A DNA stretch of 64,000 nucleotides, from contig NC_092670.1 in the NCBI RefSeq assembly GCF_964355755.1, positions 34,211,795-34,275,794 of the forward strand, written 5' to 3'. The stretch's first letter is position 1; the number at the start of each line of letters is the position of its first letter. The position numbers and the translations under genes were made by a program. The notes beneath the pieces are model-generated. The model made no database searches. It saw nothing but the letters and a program-made list of their open reading frames with translations, and was not told the origin of the DNA. The stretch comes from Antedon mediterranea (taxonomy: Eukaryota; Echinodermata; Crinoidea; Comatulida; Antedonidae). Of this stretch, positions 54,609-64,000 are shown one piece after another.

Positions 54609-55922
54609 CAGGGCTCGAAATTCACGCTAGCAAACTAGCATTTTGCTAGTAGATTCTTGATAATTGCTAGTTGAAAATTTCATAACTAGCAAATGTTTGC
54701 TAGTGTAATTTTTGAAAAAATACGTACTTTTTAGCTTAGCCACGCTAGCCGCCAATCGCTATGTCGACAACGGCAAATAGGAACCAATTTGGTGAAAACA
54801 ATTGTTTCATTTACACGCCGCCAATTTACGTCAAGGAAACGCTAATAGCACCGTGAATCATGTGGTAGCATAGTTGTTAACGATGTGCATTATATTAACA
54901 GCAAGCTTTTCCCCAACACAAAAGCATGTGCATTTAGTACGTCGCTAAGGATTACATCATCAGTCACCTGATTACAGAATACGCGATTATCAATTTAGGG
55001 ATTTAACGAAATAAATATTTTGCCTACACAGTGGTCGAAGCGCGTATTTAATAGATTCGCAAATAGTAAACACCCCCCACTTAATGGACTCTTCCAATTT
55101 TGGAGAAAAACGTCTCCTCGGCACACCACGAGGTCCTGTTGTTTGTGCGATGGATTTTCTTACGCCTATATTGTTTACCTGTGGAATTAAATTACACACA
55201 CTTTCGCATCACAACTTTAATTACTGATTTTACATAGCAATGAGCAAAGGATTCATCAAAGAAGAATACGTTGAATAAAAATTCACTTAAGAAATGCCGT
55301 AAGCTGTTTTCAAACTATTGATCAGCCCACTATTATTCCAACATCATGCCTCTCGTGCGATAGGGAATTTCCTGGATAGAGACGAGTGGAGCGCGAGAGA
55401 CGGCGGAGTGAGGCGGGCGTAGCTTGGGACGGATTAGTAGTTAGGGCCTACCAATTTCGCTCGGTGGCAATTAAATTTAATGTTTTAATTACGTCTGGAT
55501 ATATAAACAATATAAAACTCAGTTTTGTCATCGGCAATAATATTTTATACATAGGCCTAGTCAATTTTGTTCCGCTTCAAATTTTAAAAGTTTCGACCTA
55601 AAAAAAAGTGGGCCGAAACGTCTCGGGACGAATCGTCCATAGGCCGAAACGCCCTTGATTTGGCTAGCATGAAAGCATGTCTTGATCTTTTTTTAATTTG
55701 GCTAAAAAGGGTACTACTACTACTACAGCTTTGCCTAGCAGCTAGGCCTACACCTAAAAGCCAGGTCTAGGTCTACACCTAAATAAATTCAGTTTTGTGT
55801 AGAATTTAACTATTTTACCGAAAAAAAATTGTGATTGCTAGTTATGCTGCTGATTTTGCTAGTTAATTTTTTTACAACTAGCAAAGTTTGCCAATCGAAA
55901 AAAAAGTAAATTTCGAGCCCTG
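54609..55922. mobile_element. hAT-like non-autonomous element, cagggctcgaaatt ends
   Basis: cagggctcgaaattcacg at the left and aaatttcgagccctg at the right are inverted. Both arms then carry tandem words of aactagcaaa/tttgctagtt. ttgtat is found directly outside both ends. These ends resemble the CAGGGCTCGAAATT termini common in hAT elements. No transposase frame remains. Confidence 0.75.
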
Positions 55923-56060
55923 TTGTATTGTCAGATTGTATTTTTGTGAGGGTCCCTAATGATGACAGCTTTGGCTGGATGGACCACCCTTGTAAAATAT
56001 TGTTGAAATGAATGAATAGTTGCATCATTATTTAATGTTATATTTCTATTTGTTTTATTG

Positions 56061-56228
56061 GTTATCCGCAACTAGTAAGTTGCGGATAACCCTTGTTATT
56101 GTCACGTTTCTTTTTCTTCATCTTTATTAGTTATCCGCTTAGTAGCGGATAACTCCTTGTAATCGTCCTGTTTCATCATATTTTTTTTTCTTTTCTGTAT
56201 TATTAGTTATCCGCATTCAGCGGATAAC
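56061..56228. repeat. Three GTTATCCGC...GCGGATAAC palindromes in tandem
   Basis: Perfect palindromes lie at 56061-56090 (13-bp arms), 56130-56153 (10-bp arms) and 56206-56228 (9-bp arms), with spacers sharing tgtcctgtttcatcat-type sequence. The half-site gcggataac recurs near the 3' ends of the two Helitron-like units that follow. Confidence 0.8.
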
Positions 56229-56270
56229 TCCTTGTAACTGTCCTGTTTCATCATCTTTTTTTTTTCTGTA

Positions 56271-57792
56271 TTCTTCTTTCTTTCTGTCATTTTTGTGCCA
56301 CGCGTAACTAAAAAACGTGTAAACATAACATTTTATAACTTTGTCAACATGTGGGCATTCACGTGAAGTTGTGCACCTGATATTGTGAATGACGTCAGAG
56401 TTGCGCAACGTGACTTACGCGCGTTTTTATGAATTTCGCGTATTTAACATAGATTGAAAACCATATAACATTTTAATTTGAAACTTAGAAAAACTTTAAG
56501 TTATATCTTGCGCTAACTGACTGTGGGAAAAAAATGGCATGTTTCACACGAAGTTACGCGCGCACGCGTGTTTAAAATTTCAAAATGCGAAAAATCAATT
56601 TCTAATCAACTTTCTACACGTTTTATGTCATTTTGAGCATGTCAAAAATTCCCACATGAGCGCATATTTTTACGCACGCTGTGCGCACGTAGCGTTGAAA
56701 ACAATTTTTTTTCTTGTGATTTATGTTTTTCCAGCCTTTTCAAGTACTTTTACCAACTTTTAAACAATTTTGAATTAAAATTAACGTCATACGAGCACGT
56801 CGAATTGGATAATTTACGTACGTTTTTGATGAAAAAGTTCAAAAATTCCTTAAAATTTGTCAAAATTATACCTTTTTTAAAACAGTCTTAGTTTCTAAAC
56901 TAAACGGTAAAAGTTATTTTTATTAGGTATTCTGGAAGATGATGAGTTGTAGATATCGTATCATGCATCAATATTGCTAACAGGACATTTTGACGTCATC
57001 GTATGGCCATGCGAATATAAAATATAGGATTTTTGTATCTTTCGTCATAGAGCATCACATTTAATAGAGCGCATCTCCACTTACCCTTTTTTCATTTTAA
57101 CCCAGATTTTGATATTTTCTAGGTCAATCAACTACCTTTCGCATGGGTTAAAAATATTTTAATTTTTTTGACGTCATCATTTCTAAAAATGTAAATAACG
57201 TGGGTCACTTATTTTCATCTTTACAGTAACTTTCAATCTGTTATAGCTCGTCAGAATAAAAAGCGGTATTCATGATTAAAACGTTTTCTGGAAGCTATTG
57301 TATTGTAAATACGAATTCATGTCAACATTTTTCCAATCCGACGTTGTGACGTCATCATATGGCCAGTTGAATAAAAAAAGTCGTATTTTCATCTTTTGCG
57401 TCATAGTTCATCACATTTAAAAGAGCGTGCATCTATATTTTACGTATTCTAATTTCTTCTACATGTTAATATGTTGTTGCTGAGATAATTTCCTTCCGAA
57501 ATTACTACCTTCGCGTTTCATTTTGAAACCGTCAACATGTTAAAAATTGGAATAAAATACGGGTCCTGTAATTTCACCTATTTTACACTGTCGGTGATAT
57601 GTATACAGATTATAGTGTGTATACTATATGACACAAAATATACAGCATTCAGCACTAACAACACATCATATTCTTCAGTTCAGGTAATAATGCCATAATC
57701 TTTTTCTGTGTGCAAAATTCCAACGTATGACGTGCGCGTCGCGTTTGTCGAGCGGATAACTAACTCGTCAAAGTGACGAGTTTCATGTCTAG
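56271..57792 (+). mobile_element. Helitron-like unit, tandem copy 1
   Basis: The unit opens ttcttctttctttctgtc. It ends with gcggataac, the hairpin aactcgtca-aag-tgacgagtt (57762-57782), tcatgt and CTAG, followed by T. The hairpin-plus-CTAG end fits a Helitron 3' terminus. The 5' end is not a clean A^TC junction. Non-coding, rich in acgcgcgcacgcg-type words. Confidence 0.65.
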
Positions 57793-59300
57793 TTCTTCTT
57801 TCCTTCTGTCATTTTTGTGCGTCGCGTTTCTCTAAAACGTGTAAACAGAACATATCGTAACTTTGTCAACATATCGACATTTACGTGAACTTGTGCACCT
57901 CCTATTTTTGAATGACGTCAGAATTGCGCAACGTGACTTACGCACGATTTTATGAATTTCAATGATTGATCATAGACTAAAAACCAAACATAATTTTGTT
58001 TTGACATTTTGTGAAAATTTAAGTCATATCAAGCGCAAACTTTCTATGGATTAAAAATAGCATGTTTCACAAAAAGTTACGCGCGCACGCGCGTTTAAAA
58101 TTTTAGAGTGCGAAAAATCAACTTCTAATCAACTTTCTATGTGTTTCATGTCATTTTGAGCATGTCAAAAATTCCCACGCGCGAAAATTTTTACGCACGC
58201 GGTGCACACGTAGCGTTAAAAACATATTTTTTTCGCGTGATTTATGTTTTTTCAGCCTTTTCTAGTAATGTTACCAAATTTTAAACAATTTCGACTTAAA
58301 ATTACGTCATACGAGCACGTCGAATTAGATAATTTGCACGCGTTTTTGGTGAAAAAGTTAAAAAATTCGTCAAAATTATGCCTATTTTTAAACAGTCATA
58401 GATTCTAAACTACATGGAGAACTTTTTTTTAATTACATATTCTGGAAGTTGATGAGTAGTAGATATCGGATCATGCATTAATATGGCTAACCGGACATTG
58501 TGACATCATCGTATGGCCACGCGAATATAAAATATAGGATTTTTGTCTCTTTCGTCATAGCTCATCACATTTAATAGAGCGCATCTCCACTTATTCGTTG
58601 TCCATTTTCACCCCGATTTTAATATATTCTAGGTTAATCAACTATCTTTTGCATGAATTAAAATTTTTTTAATTTTTTTAACGTCATCATGCCTAAAAAT
58701 TTAAATTACGTTGGTCATTAATTTCATCTTTACAGTAAATTTTAATCTGTTATACCTCGTAAGAATAAAATGCGATAATCATGATTAAAACGTTTTCAGG
58801 AAGCTATTGTATTGTAGATACAAAATCATGTGTAAATTGTGCCAATCGAATGTTGTGATGTCATCATATGGCCAGTTAAATAAAAAAAGTCGTATTTTCA
58901 TCTTTTGCATTATATTTCATTACATTTAAAAGAGCGCGCATCAATATTTCACGTACTCAAATTTCTTCTACACGTTAATATGTTGTTGCTGAGATAATTT
59001 CATTCAGAAATTTCTACTTTTGCATTTCATTTTGAAACCGTCAAGATGTTAAAAATTACAATAAAATACGGGTCCCGTACTTTCACCTATTTTACACTGT
59101 TTGTGATATGTATACAGATTGTACTTTGTATACTATATGACAAAAAATAACAGAATTCAGAAATAACAACATATCATATTCTTCAGTTCAGGTCATAATG
59201 CCTTAATATTTTTCTGTGTGCAATATTCTAACGTATGACGTGCACGTGGCGTTTGTCGAGCGGATAACTAACTCGTCAAAGTGACGAGTTTCATGTCTAG
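57793..59300 (+). mobile_element. Helitron-like unit, tandem copy 2
   Basis: This copy, about 1.5 kb, aligns along its length with 56271-57792 with moderate divergence and ends with the identical hairpin and CTAG (59270-59300). The same ttcttctttctttc follows it, so the 5' motif occurs three times around two copies. Confidence 0.7.
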
Positions 59301-59336
59301 TTCTTCTTTCTTTCCCGGATTTTTGTTGCAGCTATG

Positions 59337-59450
59337 GGCCTGTTTCTGCTGCAACTGCTCAAAATACGGTATAAAAATACGGTATAAAATACGGTATTTT
59401 TTATACCGTATTTTTTAGTACCCCGTTTCTGCTAAAAATACTTCTTGGGT
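59337..59450 (+). mobile_element. Left terminal region of the Harbinger element (putative)
   Basis: gggcctgtttctgctg is a plausible PIF/Harbinger terminal repeat. It is followed by nested atacggtat inverted words (59362-59418) that can fold back. The right end would lie beyond the window, so the match cannot be verified here. Confidence 0.4.
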
Positions 59451-59598
59451 GGTCGTGTTAAATTTCATCTTTATTACCCAAGCGGCCATTCTTGAACAGG
59501 AAGTCTGTGTTTGACCCGAGTATACTGAGCGTGCGCACTGTAACTCAGGAATTTCCACTCTCGATGTCTCACATGTGTTACATGTCCCGACGATAAAC

Positions 59599-61749
59599 AT
59601 GGTAGACGTAACGAAAAACTTCGTAGTTTTGATTGCGATAATTAAAAGTCGCAATGAAGGCAGTTTTACGCTCAACTTTCAACAGCCTAGCCCTAGTGAT
59701 ACTAGAGATGTTGTGAGAGCACATATACACAGGCAGGGAAGAAGAAGACGTTTTCTAACAACATTAGCCGCTATTTTGGGAACATCAAACAATGAAGTTG
59801 GTATGCATGAGAGGCCTAGAAGGCGCGCCAGGGCTAGGCGACCTCGTAACCCAATTGTGTCTTTAGACTGGTGGAACGAAACAGTTTGCAACCGTTACAC
59901 CGCCCATTTGTGGAAAGAAAATTTCCGTATGTCAAAAGGTAATTATTATTATTTATATTTATTATTATTGTTGATTATTATAACAATTAGAGGCCTTAAA
60001 TAATTTGGCTGGAAGTCAAGTAAAGTAGGGTACGTACTCGTAGTACTAGCTAGTATAGTAGGCGGCCGGGCCTCATGCTCTAGAGGATTAACCTCTAACC
60101 CCCTAACTAAATATTAATAAATAAACTGGCTTTTAGGCAGGCCTAGCCTGTAAAAATGTTTTCTAGGCTATGCTTAGTCTTCTACTACTTACTAAAATTA
60201 CTGTGGTACAGTAGTAGTACTACTACTGCTGCACTGCACAGTGGGTACTAGTGCTACGTAAACGATGGGTTGCTTTATTATTAGTTTAGGATGATCAGTT
60301 GGTTGATTAGTGGGATTAGTGAAAAGGCTAGAGAACTACAGTACTTACAACAATGGTGATTTATGAAATAAAAAACTATATTAACTTATTTAAAATTTTG
60401 TTTAGACACTTTTACTGTTCTATGTGGAATACTGCGGCCAAGTTTACAAAGAGAAGCAACAAACTTTGGTAATGGGATGACCGTAGAGCATGTAGTTGGC
60501 ATGACGCTTTGGAGACTTTCAACGTGTTGCGACCTTCGCACAATTGGAAATCTCTTTGGTGTGCACAGGTCTACTGTCTCCAGATCCATAAAGCAAGTGT
60601 GTCAGGCAGTGGTAGACCTCATGTACGATGACTACATTGTTTGGCCAGTAGGAGATCGCTTGACTACTACTGTAGCAGGCTTCAATGAACTGCATGGCTT
60701 TCCTCAATGTGCAGGTGCCATTGACGGATCACACATCCCTATTCTTGCACCTAAAGAGTCAAAAGCTGACTACTTCAATCGCAAGGGCCACTACTCTGTT
60801 ATACTACAAGCAGTAGTAGATCATAAATTAAGGTAACTTGGCACTACAGTACTGTGTGTGTTATTGCATGGCTAACAATACATTTTTTGTAACTATGATG
60901 TTTCAAATTAAAATTGAACTCATTAATCGAATCAAGTATTGTATTTTTGTTTTAAACATAGTCTATTTGTTAATTGTGTAATTATTTTGGTAGTAAACCT
61001 TTTGGTTTCAGATTCACAGACACGTATGTTGGATGGCCTGGGAAGGTACATGATGCCAGAGTTTTTAGGAACTCTTCATTATTTGAAAAGGGTCAAAACG
61101 GTCAGCTATTTCCTAGGGTTAGTGGTCGAAACAGATTATGTTTTATGTACAATAAATCCCCGAGCAGTTAACATAATTAAAAACTGACATTATTAACAGC
61201 ATCACATTTTAAAAATAAAATCAGTGAAAATGTCTGCATACTGACAGATGAGGAGGTTGTATGCAAATTAAATTATTATTCATGAATAAATTTACAGAAT
61301 AAAAACCTTATTTCTTATTTTTACATATTTAACAGACTACTGTTAACATGGAGAATGTGGAAGTGCCGATTTTTATTATCGGTGATCCAGCATATCCGCT
61401 ACTTCCATGGTTGATGAAGGGTTTTCCGCAACGAGGAAATGAACACCAACGGCACAGGCTATTTAACTACAAACTCAGCAAGGCCAGAATGGTTGTGGAG
61501 CGTGCGTTTGGTCTTCTAAAAGGAAGATGGCGCATTCTGATGCGTAGGAATGACTCGCACGTGTCCAAGGTGCCATTGATGGTCAATGCTTGTTGTATAT
61601 TGCATAACTTTTGCATAGAACAGAATGACTTGTATGATGACATACTACCAGAATTACAAGAATTACAAGAAAATGATGTAGCAGGTGACAACAACCCACA
61701 ACCAGGTGCTGTAGATATTAGGAATGCTTTACTTAACCACCTGACATAG
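59599..61749 (+). CDS. PIF/Harbinger DDE transposase (HARBI1-like)
   Basis: Four exons, 59599-59938, 60406-60832, 61012-61117 and 61336-61749, join in phase to about 428 residues without a stop. Exon 1 gives an R-rich N-terminus and SLDWWNETVCNRYTAHLW. Exon 2 holds the helix-turn-helix (MTLWRLSTCCDLRTIGNLFG, HRSTVSRSIKQ) and the first catalytic Asp in CAGAIDGSHIPI. Exon 3 holds YVGWPGKVHDARVFRNS with the second Asp, and exon 4 GDPAYPLLPWLMKGF and VVERAFGLLKGRWRIL with the catalytic Glu. This is the DDE_Tnp_4 family. Intact catalytic residues and an open frame suggest a recently active element rather than domesticated HARBI1, which usually stands alone. It converges with the partner gene at 62372-64000. 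Confidence 0.9.
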
Positions 61750-62371
61750 ACTTTCCATTATTTAATAAAATATTTTATTTGTTATTAAATTATTATTACT
61801 TTCCGTTCTATACAAACATTATTATTAAAGACACTTTTCCTGCAATTTTTGATGTTTTGTAAAAAATAATGCATATATTTAAAAATATTAAACCAAGTCA
61901 TTCCTTGTCCTAAAAGACACAAAAATGAAGAGAAAAAAAAAGAAACAGGACAATCCCAATTGCATTAAAATGTTTACTTTTTATTCAAAAACACTAATTA
62001 TTATATAAATAAGTTTAGAGTTGGACGGAAGCAAGTAACCCTGAATGAAATAAGTTAAAGCAAGAATGTGTTATTGCACATAATGATGTTATTGCATTTT
62101 TTTGAGTTGTAAAGGTATATTACTATATAAAGTGGAGTTAAGTAATATGAAATACTGTACCACTGGTTTTATTTACAATGTTGAGAGTGAAAGGCATTTT
62201 GGTTTACTAATGCTATAACTAATAAAACATGCTATATTTTTTTTCTAAAATAATATCTAAATCTACAGAATAAAATACAAATATCTAATATAATTATAAA
62301 TGTGGTTTTTTACATTATTTACATGTTGCTGAGAAGGAAAGACAAGTTGTTTGGAAACAAAAACATGAAAT

Positions 62372-64000
62372 CTACAGAATAAAGTATTCAGGTGATTTGC
62401 TGACAGTGTGATGTGGTGTACTAGTGTAATGTGGTGTACTAGTGGGAGCTGGTGTACTAGTGGGAGCTGGTGTACTAGTGTAATGTGGTGTACTAGTGCG
62501 AGCTGGTGTACTAGTGGGAGCTGGTATACTAGTGTAATGTGGTGTACTAGTGCGAGCTGGTGTACTAGTGGGAGCTGGTATACTAGTGTAATGTGGTGTA
62601 CTAGTGCGAGCTGGTGTACTAGTGGGAGCTGGTATACTAGTGTAATGTGGTGTACTAGTGCGAGCTGGTGTACTAGTGGGAGCTGGTATACTAGTGCGAG
62701 CTGGTGTACTAGTGCGAGCTGGTGTACTAGTGCGAGCTGGTGTACTAGTGTAATGTGGTGTGCTAGTGGGAGCCGGTGTACTAGTGTAATGTGGTGTGCT
62801 AGTGGGAGCTGGTGTACTAGTGTAATGTGGTGTACTAGTGCGAGCTGGTGTACTAGTGTAATGTGGTGTACTAGTGCGAGCTGGTGTACTAGTGGGAGCT
62901 GGTATACTAGTGTAATGTGGTGTACTAGTGCGAGCTGGTGTACTAGTGGGAGCTGGTATACTAGTGTAATGTGGTGTACTAGTGCGAGCTGGTGTACTAG
63001 TGGGAGCTGGTATACTAGTGCGAGCTGGTGTACTAGTGGGAGCTGGTATACTAGTGCGAGCTGGTGTACTAGTGCGAGCTGGTGTACTAGTGTAATGTGG
63101 TGTGCTAGTGGGAGCCGGTGTACTAGTGTAATGTGGTGTGCTAGTGGGAGCTGGTGTACTAGTGTAATGTGGTGTACTAGTGCGAGCAGGTGTACTAGTG
63201 CGAGCTGGTGTACTAGTGTAATGTGGTGTACTAGTGCGAGCTGGTGTACTAGTGTAATGTGGTGTACTAGTGCGAGCTGGTATTCTACTATGATGAGCTT
63301 GACTTTCTGCCTGTTGTTGGTTTGTTGGGTAGTAGTTTTGATGTGTAGGTCTATGCATTGTGTGGTGGTGGTATTGTTGTGGTTGTGGCGGTGGTTGTTG
63401 TTGTTGTGGTGCAAATAACTGCATGATCTGCATCATCCTCTGATGGTCTCTCTGTCTGTCTTCTTGTCGGTTTCTTTCAGCCTCTCGCGCCATGAGTTGC
63501 ATCCAATCCCGGTGGTGTTGTGCTGATCTTTCAGAGTGCCGCATATATCTTTCTTCTGCCTCCCTGTCTTGCTTCGCCATCTCTTTTGAAAGCATTTCAA
63601 AAGATTCCTGCAATTTTGTTTTTTTTCGCTTTCGACGGGGCTGCTCATTTCCTAACAAATTATAGAAAATAATTGTAAAAAACAGAATAAATTCCAAAAT
63701 GAATGGGAAGCTGTATAGCAATGTTCCAATTTGTGTTGGAAATTATTAATTCTTCCTTATGTTGGGGTAGATTAACTTTATAACAAAAAGACAACTTTAG
63801 GAAAACTAATAAAAGGAAGTGGATTAATTTAACCACTATTTCGTTTTGTTTTACTTAAGTTAGGTTTAGATTAGTTATTTTACTAACCTTCATTCTCTCT
63901 AGCAAGCCTTTGTTGTTCTTGGTGAGGATTGGCCTGTCCAGGAATAGCATCGTCTTCAACATCCTGATCAGGTAGTCGTATATCATCAATGTCAGATTCC
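62372..64000 (-). CDS. Harbinger-associated Myb/SANT-partner-like protein (partial)
   Basis: Two exons are visible: 63888-64000 (open at the window edge, acidic SDIDDIRLPDQDVEDDAI) and 62372-63651. The second starts GNEQPRRKRKKTKLQESFEM, a nuclear-localisation-like cluster, then an Arg/Glu-rich helical stretch (DREAEERYMRHSERSAQHHR, WMQLMAREAERNRQEDRQRD), then a Gln/Pro/His segment. The C-terminal half is about 49 tandem six-residue units (TSTPHY, TSTPAR, TSTPAP, TSIPAP). Harbinger elements usually encode a second, Myb/SANT DNA-binding protein that carries the transposase to the nucleus. The basic-helical C-terminus fits that class; the Myb domain would lie beyond 64000. The assignment is therefore inferred partly from position. 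Confidence 0.7.
62408..63290. repeat. 18-bp coding minisatellite, about 49 units
   Basis: Units of the form ggtgtactagtgNNNNNN, in three main variants (taatgt, ggagct, cgagct), are arranged in a higher-order pattern. The period is a multiple of three, so all units stay in frame and long open frames also appear in other frames and on the opposite strand. Confidence 0.9.

Noticed and set aside
59575-59598. Earlier GTG start for the transposase
   Set aside because: Eukaryotic context favours the ATG at 59599.
62263-63414. Minus-strand 383-residue frame of LVHQLALVHHIT repeats
   Set aside because: Another frame of the same minisatellite; it lacks the basic-helical region and splice continuity of the 62372-63651 exon.
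62408-63418. Plus-strand 336-residue frame of MWCTSxSWCTSG repeats
   Set aside because: Shadow of the 18-bp minisatellite; a period divisible by three opens several frames on both strands.

Overview
This is a AT-rich, intron-rich, transposon-rich metazoan nuclear window: spliced genes with GT-AG introns, 1-1 phase EGF and sushi exons, and no operons or bacterial signals. The protein matches (TRMT11, EMC2, cathepsin B, HARBI1-type transposase, EGF/sushi modules) are animal. The abundant 'taggcctag' low-complexity tracts and the mix of Penelope, CR1/jockey-like LINE, Helitron, Harbinger and hAT-like debris suggest a marine invertebrate deuterostome. An echinoderm is my best guess, but that is inference and no sequence here proves the clade.

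Layout. 1-2690: two 5'-truncated non-LTR retrotransposon tails in head-to-head orientation. 3000-3660: taggcctag-rich tract and a MITE. 3910-16109 (+): part of a modular EGF/sushi gene. Its two sushi exons lie in a tandem duplication, the second copy of which is split by a Penelope-like element that itself carries a ~1.17 kb foldback transposon. A run of alternating 108-bp and 135-bp EGF exons follows, including a relic exon and a frameshifted terminal exon. 17.2-21.8 kb: MITE, LINE tail, Helitron and SINE. 22409-25485 (+): a degenerate cathepsin B gene (catalytic Cys replaced by Ser, frameshift, missing His region). 26741-33958 (+): a complete 11-exon TRMT11 gene, with a tRNA-like gene and a 4-copy intronic repeat inside it. 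37991-47270 (-): eight exons of EMC2, with a hAT-like element, SINEs and MITEs in its introns. 47375-48921: a second Helitron of the 19.6 kb family. 49835-51157 (+): an intact single-exon type I membrane protein with Ig-like extracellular regions. 52.0-55.9 kb: two non-autonomous DNA transposons. 56.0-59.3 kb: a palindrome array and two tandem Helitron-like units. 59.3 kb to the window end: an apparently intact Harbinger element, with a 4-exon DDE transposase (+) converging on a Myb/SANT-partner-like protein (-) whose C-terminus is an 18-bp minisatellite.

How it fits together. The two clear housekeeping genes, TRMT11 (tRNA m2G10 methylation) and EMC2 (ER membrane protein complex), converge tail to tail around 34-38 kb and look functional. 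The remaining sequence is mostly mobile-element history: exon duplication and decay in the EGF/sushi gene, nested insertions that can be ordered in time, and one possibly active Harbinger pair. No undescribed multi-gene system is evident. The best leads are the Ig-like orphan receptor, the minisatellite-bearing Harbinger partner protein, the decaying EGF/sushi exon arrays and a recurrent class of short perfect palindromes.
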